In this document: piece by piece, positions 21,301 to 30,954 of the stretch | Position numbering within the stretch: the stretch's first letter is position 1 | How the letters are laid out: every line of letters begins with the position of its first letter | Origin: Notospermus geniculatus | Taxonomy: Eukaryota > Nemertea > Pilidiophora > Heteronemertea > Lineidae | Assembly: GCA_002633025.1 (NCBI GenBank) | Contig: NMRB01000201.1 | Location: 39,493 to 103,492, forward strand | DNA length: 64,000 bases | Direction: 5' to 3' | The notes under the pieces: model-generated | Databases searched by the model: none | What the model saw: the letters and a program-made list of their open reading frames with translations, nothing else | What the model was told of the DNA's origin: nothing | Position numbers and translations under genes: made by a program

Positions 21301-22713
21301 TTTCATGCAAAGACAAGGCTCTGTTGTGGACAGCATTTGTCAGTCCCATAGGTGTCCTTGGTAGAGGGTTTCCTCCGTACTTAACTAGGCCTTAGTGGTT
21401 CTCCTTATAGATGATCCTATTGTTTTTACATTGTCTCTTTCAGATTCAGCAAGGCAGCAAGAAACCAAAGTACAATGGTCCCATTGATGTAGTGAAGCAG
21501 CTCCACAGGGAAGGCGGTGTGAGGAACGTCTTCAAGGGAACAGCTGCAACGCTTCTTAGAGGTTAATGTTGCCACTTTGTTCCTACTGTGAATCACAGAT
21601 CATGAAGTCTTTTCAAGGTTTTTTTCCAGCCTTTGAAGGCAGTGTCAAGTTGTGGAGTCTGTTCCCAGTTTGCTCGATTGCTCCAATGAGGGAGATATTG
21701 ACCTGCTCAGACTGTGCAGTTTGCCCGAATTATATTACTAATTAGGCCTCCCTTATTATATCTTTTGGATTACGGATTCTCCGACGTGCTTTTTGGGAAA
21801 ACCAGAAAAAAAATATTTTTTCCGACTTGCCATTTTTGAGCAGTGTTTTTTTTCCCGCCGATGCATTTTTTTCAAAAGCTCCTTGTTTTTCCAAGCGGCA
21901 AGCAAAATCGCGAAAGATCATCGTAGTTTTCCCCTGAACCCTGGCATACTCGGCAGCTTTACAACAGATAAAACCTTGGATTCAGTGTTCTGACTGCCTG
22001 CAAAACCTTTTTTTTATTTCTCCTACCTGCCGAGTTGACAATAATTGTCCGTGAATACCACCGCAAATAAAAATTGGTGAGTAAGGCCTCTTTTTTNNNN
22101 NNNNNNNNNNNNNNNNNNNNNNNNNNNNNNNNNNNNNNNNNNNNNNNNNNNNNNNNNNNNNNNNNNNNNNNNNNNNNNNNNNNNNNNNNNNNNNNNNNNN
22201 NNNNNNNNNNNNNNNNNNNNNNNNNNNNNNNNNNNNNNNNNNNNNNNNNNNNNNNNNNNNNNNNNNNNNNNNNNNNNNNNNNNNNNNNNNNNNNNNNNNN
22301 NNATGCGTGGTGTCGAAAATAGTATCAGAATCAGATGAAATAAACTAGGTTTGCAATTGATGTAATTTCAGCACCTGAAGGGACTTACCCAAATGGTATT
22401 CGTGATGTCTTCCGCCATTTGATGAAGACGGAGGGACCAGGGGCCTTATTTAAAGGTCTTTCTCCAGTAATGCTTCGTGCTTTCCCTGCCAATGCCGTGA
22501 GTAGTCTTTTTCTTGCTTCTTTTAAAAACCAAACCGTCTGGCAATGTCAGTCTGTGCTCTTGTGATGAAAGTTTGTCTTCACGCACACAATGACCCTGAG
22601 TTTAATAACTTTCATATTAAAGTAAAATGTCCATTCAATTCTACTTTCAGGCCTGTTTCCTTGGCTACGAGTTTGCTATGAAATTCCTCGACTATCTAGC
22701 TCCATCATGGTGA
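18343..22713 (+). CDS. SLC25A20: Mitochondrial carnitine/acylcarnitine carrier (SLC25A20 type)
   Basis: An inner-membrane antiporter that exchanges acylcarnitines for carnitine to feed beta-oxidation. Exons: 18343-18441 (first exon a) or 19658-19756 (first exon b), 20574-20666, 20779-20906, 21171-21261, 21444-21561, a missing exon, 22372-22496, 22651-22713. All visible borders are GT-AG with matching phases. The carrier signature PX[DE]XX[KR] is seen in repeat 1 (GHPLDTIK) and repeat 2 (APGERIK). Other family landmarks are [34 protein letters not shown] and [13 protein letters not shown]. The exon that should carry the end of repeat 2 and the third signature falls in the N gap 22097-22302. 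Visible exons total 239 codons; adding about 60 gives roughly 300 residues, the family size. The two first exons both begin with ATG and are the same length (99 bp). Confidence 0.95.
18686..19089. mobile_element. Inverted-repeat element between the two first exons of the carrier gene
   Basis: The left arm (AATTAATAAATAGATTCTCA within 18686-18730) is mirrored by the right arm (TGAGAATCTATTTATTAATT within 19036-19071). The interior adds further complementary stretches (TATATTTTATATTTTTTT against AAATATAAAATATAAAAAA). No coding capacity. It lies between first exon a and first exon b. Confidence 0.75.
19658..19756 (+). CDS. SLC25A20: Alternative first coding exon b of the carnitine carrier
   Basis: This exon encodes [12 protein letters not shown]...GHPLDTIK and ends in a GT donor at 19757. 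First exon a (18343-18441) encodes [12 protein letters not shown] and the same GHPLDTIK end. Both are 99 bp, both end in phase 0, and both can join the shared exon at 20574. They differ by conservative changes, so the duplication is old enough to diverge while the frame was kept. Either mutually exclusive first exons or a dead exon copy would fit; intact start, frame and donor favour use of both. Confidence 0.85.
19991..20351. mobile_element. MITE with about 33-bp terminal inverted repeats (361 bp), intronic
   Basis: The left end AGGCCACACTTTTTTTATTT followed by GTTGGATTACGA is mirrored at the right end (TCGTAATCCAAC followed by AAATAAAAAAAGTGTGGCCT). It lies in the intron after first exon b. 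A related end (AGGCCTCCCTTATTA...TTGGATTACGGA) starts near 21744 and another left-like end (AAGGCCTCTTTTTT) runs into the N gap, so at least one more copy is nearby. Confidence 0.85.
21744..22096. mobile_element. Diverged relative of the 19991 MITE, ending at the N gap
   Basis: TAGGCCTCCC...TTTTGGATTACGGATTC resembles the left end of the 361-bp element at 19991-20351. The stretch just before the gap (TAAGGCCTCTTTTTT) resembles the same end again. The interior is T/A-rich. Repeats of this kind are a likely cause of the assembly gap. Confidence 0.45.
22097..22302. other. Assembly gap (206 N) inside the carnitine carrier gene
   Basis: The gap falls in the intron-exon region between the exon ending at 21561 (phase 1) and the exon starting at 22372. 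Family comparison predicts one exon of about 180 bp here, encoding the DVPASG-type stretch and the third carrier signature. It is not found in the flanking sequence. Confidence 0.9.
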
Positions 22714-23213
22714 TCAGCAGACACTTTAGGATTAATTTAATATTTTGTACCATGACTGCTGGGCATTCTTCTAGATTTTTAACACTGATTGACTTTGATA
22801 GATTTTCTAATGTATGAAGCTGTACCAGGCCTAAGCATCACTATCAAGGGCAACTCCAAAACCTTCCTAAAGAATTGGAATAGATCACCGCTTCAGGCCG
22901 GCAAGGCTGGCTGGCATCATCCAACCTGACCTTTTCCAAAGAATCGCTGAAGGCTTTCTTTGTCTGGGGGTTGGGGTAGGGCATCCATGTATCAAGGAGT
23001 TGGAACAGTTCGCCGACCTGGGGGTATCTCCTGGTGATTGATATTTCTACTATAGACAAGGTGGTGGTTAAGATTCTTTCTATATTGTTGAAGGTCTATT
23101 GGGCATCTAACATGTAACTGACCTTGATTAAACTTGCTTCGAGTCATCAAGAAATCAACTCAGGTTTTAGAGTGGTGTTACTCTTAGTTCTAACTGATTA
23201 TGTACCCAGCACC

Positions 23214-23467
23214 CAGGGGCGGATCCAGGATTTTGGGATACGGGGGGCCGGTCACCATCAGCCACAGGCTGACGGAGTAGAGTCGCACGGGCGCGGAGCC
23301 AGAAAATTTTGAATTCCAGATGCATTAGATACGATTTCCAAGCATCTGGGGGCATGATTTCCTCATCTATTTGCTCATTTTTTCGGAGTTAGTGACCCGT
23401 TTTGGTTGGTGTTCCAAAAATAGGGGGGGCCGCGGCCCCCTCGGCCCCCCCTCTGGATCCGCGCCTG
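23214..23467. mobile_element. Short element with GGCGGATCC terminal inverted repeats (hAT-like)
   Basis: The left end CAGGGGCGGATCCAGG (from 23214) is mirrored by CTGGATCCGCGCCTG ending at 23467. GCACC flanks both ends (23209-23213 and 23468-23472), a possible partial target duplication. The interior includes a G/C-rich run (GGGGGGGCCGCGGCCCCC). Ends of the form CAGGGGCGGATCC are common in small hAT-type elements of marine animals; that assignment is from general knowledge. Confidence 0.7.
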
Positions 23468-23783
23468 GCACCAGTAGACAGTATTTTCGCCAACAGAAGT
23501 GTTTGGTTAGTGTTTGAGAGAGACTAGTTTTCTGCAATGTTTGAAATGATAATACTGGTAATCTGTATTTGAGATCCAACTAAAGCATTGATCAGTGGCA
23601 CATGGATCCGGTCCGTTTGTGCCAGTTTTTCTGAATATGATAATGCAGTAGCCCATTTGATTGATCTACTTTGAACTGGATCCATATGCGAGTGATTGAT
23701 GCTTTGAACCAAAAATTCATAAGCGAGCTCGCCTTATAAATTTTTGTTTAAACTCATCTTTTCACAATATTTTGACAAACTCA

Positions 23784-23908
23784 TAGGTCCGTATTTTAGA
23801 ATGCTCCTCAATGTAAAGGAGTTCCTCAAGGCTATTTATTCTCAACAGGAGAACAATAGCCCTGAGGAACTCCTTTACGTTGAGGAGCATTCTAAAATAC
23901 GGGTCCTA
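23784..23908. repeat. Near-perfect hairpin, about 53-bp arms
   Basis: The left arm (AGGTCCGTATTTTAGAATGC followed by TCCTCAATGTAAAGGAGTTCC) is mirrored by the right arm (GGAACTCCTTTACGTTGAGG followed by AGCATTCTAAAATACGGGTCCT) with a loop of about 20 bp. It lies in the convergent 3' region of the carrier gene and would form a long stem in any transcript crossing it. Confidence 0.85.
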
Positions 23909-24061
23909 ATATTGTTAACGAGAATCTCTCCTCTCGTTGTGATGAGCAGCAGATAATAGCTACGAAGGCATGGTATTGTGAATGCTGGAAAAGAAATCTT
24001 CCATGTGAACAAAAAGATCTGTGATCTATGATGTAAGTAATGTATTGTTCATGACAGATGT

Positions 24062-24067
24062 AATAAA
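24062..24067 (+). terminator. AATAAA polyadenylation signal, candidate for the carnitine carrier
   Basis: AATAAA lies about 1.35 kb after the carrier stop codon on the same strand, with GTTTTAAAATG following. It is the clearest plus-strand signal before the convergent ARPC4 gene. If used, the hairpin at 23784-23908 would be inside the 3' UTR. Confidence 0.4.
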
Positions 24068-25236
24068 GGTTTTAAAATGACTCAAAGTTCGTTATGCTGT
24101 CAACAGACTTTGCACTGCACCACGCCACCAGTACTTAACTGTGATGCAAGATTACAGTCTTCTGTCTATAACCTTTGCATCGAACGGTGCTCTATTCAAG
24201 AGAGAAAAGTACATGTATATGCATATAGAAGAGCAATCCAATTTTGACTGCCAAACCTTCATCAATGCATGCTCACCTTAGGGGACGAGCGACTCATTTT
24301 GACAAGTCAAGGCCAAGGGTCATTTCACCCTTTGACTTCACTCTCTTCACCAAGGTTAGGAGTGATTGGAACGCTTGTCAGGGCAAGATGTGGCCGATTA
24401 TACTCCCATACATTGTCTGTCTATTCTATAGTGGAACTGGATCCCAAGCTAGTCATGCAGGCTCCATTTACATCACAATATACACATACTAGAACATTAA
24501 TATGGCCCATAAACATTGCATTGTTTCTGTGGGTTTCATTGGCAACTGTAGAAAAGACCGATGGAAATAGTGCTGGAAATATCTGTAGTGGAACTGAGAC
24601 AAGTGAACTGTGGCATGAAAGAAGCAGAAACAATTTGACATACCGTATGTATACCAGCAGAGACAGAGCAAAGGGAATAGTAGGGATGATGGGCAAATGG
24701 GGGGGGGGGGTGAAAGGTTTCTAAGCCTTATACATTTTTGGGGAATATAGCAATAACTGACACAGACACAGAGATACAGAAGATACATAAGGTTAATTTA
24801 TTGATATCATAAACTTATGTAATGCAATACCACTGATTTTACATACCTAACCCTACTTCATCTTGAATAAAACTTAAGTGTACAGACAAGAATATGATCA
24901 CAAATACAGCAAATCATCCCATTGGTTTTGAAGATGAAACCACCATTCAAAAGATAACCTGGTACTTGTCATGTGGCCTAAGATATTTGTTCAGAATGAT
25001 GAATCTGTACAAAGGAATGGCAAGTTATTTGAACAAATCATTGGGTCATATGAATAGACTAGTAAATGCTTTTACTTGAATTTTGCAATACAAATGCACT
25101 AGACAATCCTGTACAAATCTGAAGTAGCATTTGCTAGTCTTTATTCATTTATGACCCATTGAAGCACAGCTGCACAGTGAATCTGAATCCCGACATGTGC
25201 AATGTTATTCAATGTATCATTTCTCCAACATGAAAG

Positions 25237-25430
25237 GGCATAGTGGCACATTGGTTGAGTGTCAGACTCGTGGTGGAGAGGTCCTGCGGTCAAGACCCGG
25301 CCGAGGCACCACTCTGTACCCTGTACTGTCTGTCTGAAAGTGAGCGCTGAACATGCTGCTCCTTCAGTTCCCCAGAAAGGTTTCAGGAGAAGACTGGGGT
25401 AGTTGTGTGAAGCGCTTCGAGACTGTAACA
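25237..25430 (+). mobile_element. tRNA-derived SINE-like sequence
   Basis: TGGCACATTGG (25244-25254) resembles a pol III A box and GGTCAAGACCC (25288-25298) resembles a B box, spaced 33 bp apart as in tRNA genes. The rest does not fold as a functional tRNA that I can support. The downstream part ends in GTGTGAAGCGCTTCGAGACTG, like the GCGCTT...GAGAC tails shared by many SINE/LINE pairs. Confidence 0.55.
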
Positions 25431-26438
25431 ATGGAAAGCCAACATTACGAAACTGAAAGCTGACTGATTTTCACCAGAACGTGAATCAAGTCTGTGCTAC
25501 TACCCCGGTACTTGATGTAGTGGTTAGGTTTTATGCTGCATGCATTTGGATCACATCTCACATGATCCATAAAAAAATACAAAATTTCCATCACATATTC
25601 ACTATATACACTGATTAATACATGTTTACATAAATGTTCAGATCAGATTAGATTGCTGGATGCCATAAAAGCAATACGCTCTTGGGATGCTACTTTAACA
25701 ATCATTTTAAGAGTGGTACAACGACAGTCTCTGATACTCAGGGCTTATTATCTAGGAACATGGGTAGACCATTACCAACACAGTAGCCCATAAATATGGG
25801 TATTCACCTAAAACCACTGAGAAGACCACTCAGTTGGTGCCATTTTGCATTCGTTCTGATACTTGGATGACTTTGTGTACTGGTATAAGCAATTCTCTCC
25901 ATGAATAATCACAAAACGGCCTAAGTCATTAAAGGGTATATGATAAAAGAACTTCAATAGTGTTCATATCGTTTACCAAGTGCTTCCATTCCCTTCTCTA
26001 ACTAATATAAGCAACAGCACCGATATCTCTTTAATATTATCCTACGGAGTGTATGTGACAAACAAAGATGACTTCTCTTCAGTCTAATCTTCATCCTCCA
26101 ACCACAGGGTTTTTACCACGCTACTCTTCATCCAATTACAGAGTGTATGAAGAGGAATGAGACCAAAGCCCTGCTGTGGGAGGATGAATATCTTCCACTC
26201 CACCACTGGTATGAAGTAACCCTCCAACCATACATGTAGTAGTTGAATACATGGATATCCTGAAAGTGAAAACGAGCAAAAGACCATTAAAGGATTCACC
26301 TACGAAGCACTGATGATACAGACACAACCTTTCGACTGACTTTTATGAAGCTTCAAAATGATTAAGTGGAGGACACAGTTGCAGTCATTGAAAGTACAAG
26401 TATGTTACCAGTAAACTTACCTTTAGCTCTAAGCCCAA

Positions 26439-29400
26439 CTAAAACTCTTTGAGGAATTCTTCAGCACATATACGGGCCCGGGCATTCAATGCCAGTTTCA
26501 TGTTGCTGATTTCTTTGTCTATTTCTTCCATAAACGAAATCACAAAGTCGACCAACTTGTGCTTGTACATTTGTTCTGTGTGGAAGTTTGTTATCAAGAA
26601 GCTGATGTCGTATCCCTAGATGAACACAAAATAAGATATATGTGAAACCGATCAATCGAGTAGACAGGATGACATAGAGTAGTGAGACTACAGCAAGACG
26701 TCCAAACATTATCAGGTTTTTTTTACGATATCAATTTATTTTTAATATCAATTCACTACTTTGTCTCTAGCACGTGTACACTCATGCTAATTGCTCGGCG
26801 CAGGTAAATTACTAAGATTCCAGTACCGGCATCTTGGGAACATCCCCCCAGCGGAAACACCAAACAGCATGATGTAATTTTGAAGTCCCATGTGGTATCC
26901 CTGCACTCCCAATTTGTCCACCCCACCCCACCCGATACTTCTAGAAGGCAGCATCCCAACCAGGGGGTAGGAAAACCTGACTATTGCCAATGTAGCTTCA
27001 ATTCATTCTGTTTCCTGCCACAACACAAAGTCCAAGCGAAGGGATCTTTCTAGATTAATCTGGGGATGGATTAGACCAGAGAATATCTCCCACACCCAAC
27101 AAGAAAAGTTTGCATTGGAAGCTTTTCAGGACCACATCTTCGCAAACAAAACTTGATATGAAATCCCACATGACTCAATCGTTGGAATTGTTTCAGCAAG
27201 GAGGATAACATCCTCATTGGAAGAACACCACAACTCAAGACTTCCCACATAACGTGGTTTCAGTATTTGGACTTCTCTGAAACCGCGGAGACCAATTCCT
27301 GCTCCCACCTGGAGGTGGCACTCCTACACAGGACCACCTAAAGTGACAAAAATCCTGTCACCTGTCACTGCGGGCTCATTTTTGGAGCAAAGGATTCACA
27401 CTCTCCTCAAGACTAGAGATCATCACACATTACACAATGAGTGCACACACAACTAAATGTAGACATGGCATCAGGTATTTTCTAAAACAAATGACCAAGG
27501 GTGGCCAAAGCACAGGTTATATAAAGAGTCGTCTCAGTGGCTAGGTTTAGTATTTGCCGATGCTGTGGACAAGCCACCAGGGCTCAGCCACATGGTAAGT
27601 GTTAATACCCATTTGTGTCGTCTGTTCAGTGTTGCAATAAGCACATTTGTCTTGTGCCTTTTATCATGGGTAGCTGATATTTATGCTTTTAAAGGAGCAT
27701 GGTATTGCCACTTTTTCTCGACAGCTGGCGCCACTGTGCCACTCTCCAACGCAGGGACTAACGACGTATTGGCGAGTTGACCCGATTTCCTCCGTACATT
27801 TTGTAATGCATTGTTGTGGTTCGTATTACTGCCGCAAGGTGGCTCCCTCTACATTGGCAGTCAAATAACGCATTTGAGATCCAATACCATGCTCCTTTAA
27901 TGATGTCAGCCTCACCAAATAAGCTCCTCATCTGCACATCATTAGGAGAGCAAAAATTTGGTACCGGTACAAGACATCCACGCCAACCCGTTTTCACTCC
28001 AACAAGAAACGCTGACAGTACTGACATGATACATGGGGGAGCATGCATGAGAGAAACAAACATGACTACAAAATTACCTCAACAGGTTTTCTCCTGAGAA
28101 TGATAAAGTTTTCTGCCCTCATCATCATAAACCGCATGAACTTTTTGCACAATATCTTCTCAATTTCATCAGCCTGTGAAAAAATAATGAATGAATGTTT
28201 AACACAGGACAGGGGAAAACGTTGATGGTAACATGACAGAGCTGGCGATCTGATGAAGTTAGAACTTTGTCAAAAACACATATGACAGTTACATTCTGTC
28301 TTTGTCGTTTGAGCAAAGCATCAGTGTTCACTTCATTCACAGGAATGTTGCACAACCAAGAGGTGACTTGTTCACCGCGATTCGAACTTCAGAAGAAAAC
28401 ACAAATCTTAATATCTTTTTAAAATTTGGCAAAAAATTAAAAAATAACCCTCCTTACCTGTTTGATGGCAATGCTGATTCTTAGTGAATTGACGGAACCC
28501 TCTATAAGAACTTTTTCTTTATTATTTCGACTGACCACTACAGGTGTTAAGAGAAGTTCTTTACTACTCCTGAAAAGAGTACAGTATCAATTAAGTCCAT
28601 TGGACCACGAAATGAGGACCTGAGAACTGGGCCATCACTTTAGTGGAGAGCTCATAATTTGGAAAGAACACAAAGAGTGAAAACTTGCCTCACTTCAACT
28701 TCTGGTTTGTTGTGCCGTTCTACAACTTGTGATGAAAAATTTTCTAGGCACATAGCAGCTGTCAGGGTATGCCTGACAGCTGTTAAGTATGGCTTCAATG
28801 TGGCAGACTGAAAGGCAGAATTATCATAAAGAATTTAGATAAATGGTTGATGACAGAAATGAGAAATGAAGAATGAAACTGGAGGGCAGTGTGGCCAAGC
28901 CCTAAAATTCATCCCACATAAAATGCCTGGGAAAGGGCCTGCCTGAGCTAGACGGGCTAGGCCAATATGATAGGGCCTAGGCCTAAGCTATACTTCCACA
29001 TCACTCTGAGTGATGAGTCATGCACCACCACCGAAACCGACGTCCATGTGTGGCGGTGGTATAAATCTCTCTCATTCATCTCAGTCTCTCGTCTAGCCTT
29101 AGGCCGGCCCGGCCCCACCAGGCGTGGACGAGGCCGTAGGGCCTAATCATTCATTGCTATAGTAATACGGTACCGGGTAGGCCTAGGCCTACCGGTAGCT
29201 ACCACCTACGCTACGAGGAGTAGCCACAGTATAATTCCTCCAAAGCACAGATGTATTTTCACACAGGCCGCAATCCACACTCCCTGGGACCTGGGTGGGC
29301 CTGATGCAGAAGCTAGGCCTATGCGAGTGCACCGAATCAGTGCATCCATGCACTAGGCCCTAGGGCCTGTGCAGTGATGGAGTCTGGTGGAGACAGCTCA

Positions 29401-29661
29401 TGAGCTCGAGCTGACATGGCCATGATGGCTGGATGGAGCACAGGAACTTGTACCGTTAATTACGGGGGTCCTACCCCCTATATATATAATACAGACAAGG
29501 AATGAAACACCTGCCTTTTCCTGTACATGAATAGGAATGATCCGATGTCCCGTCGATTAAACACCGTTTCCACGGTCATATTCACTTTTAATCCACAAAC
29601 AATGGCGTTCTAATCCATCCATACAAACCAAACATTCATATCAACACATTGGTTTTACCAT
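26439..29661 (-). CDS. ARPC4: Actin-related protein 2/3 complex subunit 4 (ARPC4, p20-ARC)
   Basis: A core Arp2/3 subunit that, with ARPC2, holds the complex on the mother actin filament. Exons in transcript order: 29661-29659 (ATG only, candidate), 28807-28689, 28569-28458, 28173-28078, 26615-26439. The product is 168 residues, the usual family length. Recognisable stretches are [86 protein letters not shown] and a C-terminus [12 protein letters not shown]. The exon 28807-28689 ends AG|GCAAGT, so this intron uses a GC donor: reading on to a GT would shift the frame. The single-codon first exon (ATG|GTAAAA) mirrors the vertebrate gene, where only the start codon precedes intron 1, but here it lies inside a fold-back element, so the start is the least certain part. 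Confidence 0.95.
27689..27900. mobile_element. TTAA-flanked MITE (212 bp) in an ARPC4 intron
   Basis: TTAA at 27689-27692 and 27897-27900 border the inverted ends AGGAGCATGGTATTG and CAATACCATGCTCCT. No coding capacity. Same TTAA border type as the elements at 10036 and 33445 but with different end sequence. Confidence 0.85.
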
Positions 29662-30170
29662 CAACGGGTGATTTCACATAATTTCAACACAAAATATCCA
29701 GAATTTTCGAAAAATTGACACAAGAACCTCGCGAACTTCAGAACGAGGCTCAACAGGCAGCGCCGCCACAAAACACGGCGGCTTACGAAAACAACCCAGT
29801 TGCTATTCACTGATTGTTTTCGTAAGCCGCCGTGTTTTGTGGCGGCGCTGCCTGTTGAGCCTCGTTCTGAAGTTCGCGAGGTTCTTGTGTCAATTTTTCG
29901 AAAATTCTGGATATTTTGTGTTGAAATTATGTGAAATCACCCGTTGATGGTAGCCTAAAACCAATGTGTTGATATGAATGTTTGGTTTGTATGGATGGAT
30001 TAGAACGCCATTGTTTGTGGATTAAAAGTGAATATGACCGTGGAAACGGTGTTTAATCGACGGGACATCGGATCATTCCTATTCATGTACAGGAAAAGGC
30101 AGGTGTTTCATTCCTTGTCTGTATTATATAAGGGGTAGGACCCCCGTAATTAACGGTACAAGTTCCTGTG
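29439..30170. mobile_element. Large fold-back element (0.73 kb, about 350-bp arms)
   Basis: The left arm from 29439 (CACAGGAACTTGTACCGTTA...) is mirrored almost base for base by the right arm ending at 30170 (...TAACGGTACAAGTTCCTGTG), with a short loop near 29793-29820 (AACCCAGTTGCTATTCACTG). GATGGAG flanks both sides (29432-29438 and 30171-30177), like a target-site duplication. Small differences between arms (TACCATC against GATGGTAGCCT; TATATATATAATAC against GTATTATATA) argue against a simple mirrored assembly error. The candidate ARPC4 start exon is in the left arm, and a mirrored copy is in the right arm. Confidence 0.85.
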
Positions 30171-30453
30171 GATGGAGGGTCGACGGTCGAGAGAGAGTGG
30201 TCGAAAACTGCGTGGTTTTCAAACGATTTCTATGATTCGCAGAATAAATTAATGTGTTATTTTTGTCCCCAATAAGAGACAATTTCATATACATCCCAAT
30301 TTATCGGCCTCGCTTCTCCATTTACGGCAAAATAATTACTTTATTGAACATGAAATCACACCTACCATTTCCTGAAAATTGCGGAAGTAAATCCCGGCTG
30401 TCAATTACAACTGCGCATGCCCTATATCAATTTTGCGCGCCACCTATGAACTA

Positions 30454-30628
30454 CAATAGGAGCTGTCAGCGAGTTGACCACTAGGTGTCACTAGGGCCCA
30501 ATTCAATGCATCTAGCGGACCCAGTCATTATCGATCGAGCAGCGATCATAATAGATTTCCTGTACATTTGGTCCGCTAAGACTGTGCTGCCATCTGTTAG
30601 CAATATGCGCGGCTGACTGCTCCTATTG
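30454..30628. mobile_element. MITE-like element, family 1 copy B (175 bp)
   Basis: Same length, ends (CAATAGGAGC...GCTCCTATTG) and internal blocks as 6410-6584. It lies at the 3' side of the ATP23 gene, immediately after its transcript end region. Confidence 0.75.
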
Positions 30629-30835
30629 ACACTATAGTACAACTTGTAAACAAACCACGCCCACTTGGCCACGTGCTTCAATGTGCCTGTGTAGTAGGGA
30701 GCAAGCATTGATTCAGAGAACAAACCGTGCAAAACCATAATTATTGCACACACTTATCTTCTAGTAATCTATTAAATACGAAACAAAACGTTGCAATATG
30801 AATTAACACATGTACTCGTCAAATAAAAACAGCAT

Positions 30836-30841
30836 TTTATT
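30836..30841 (-). terminator. AATAAA polyadenylation signal for ATP23
   Basis: On the minus strand AATAAA lies about 115 bp after the ATP23 stop codon (30955), a normal distance for a short 3' UTR. Confidence 0.5.
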
Positions 30842-30954
30842 TTAGAGAATTTCCTTGGTGAATAGTACATTATCACATGGTTCAGGAGGTCGATGTCACC
30901 AATCAAATATTCCATGGTAGAGACACCAACTTCATAGGTACCCTAGTTCATACT

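Noticed and set aside
24269-24724. 151-residue open frame after the carnitine carrier
   Set aside because: Composition is not protein-like, no motif is seen, and it lies in the convergent 3' regions of two genes.
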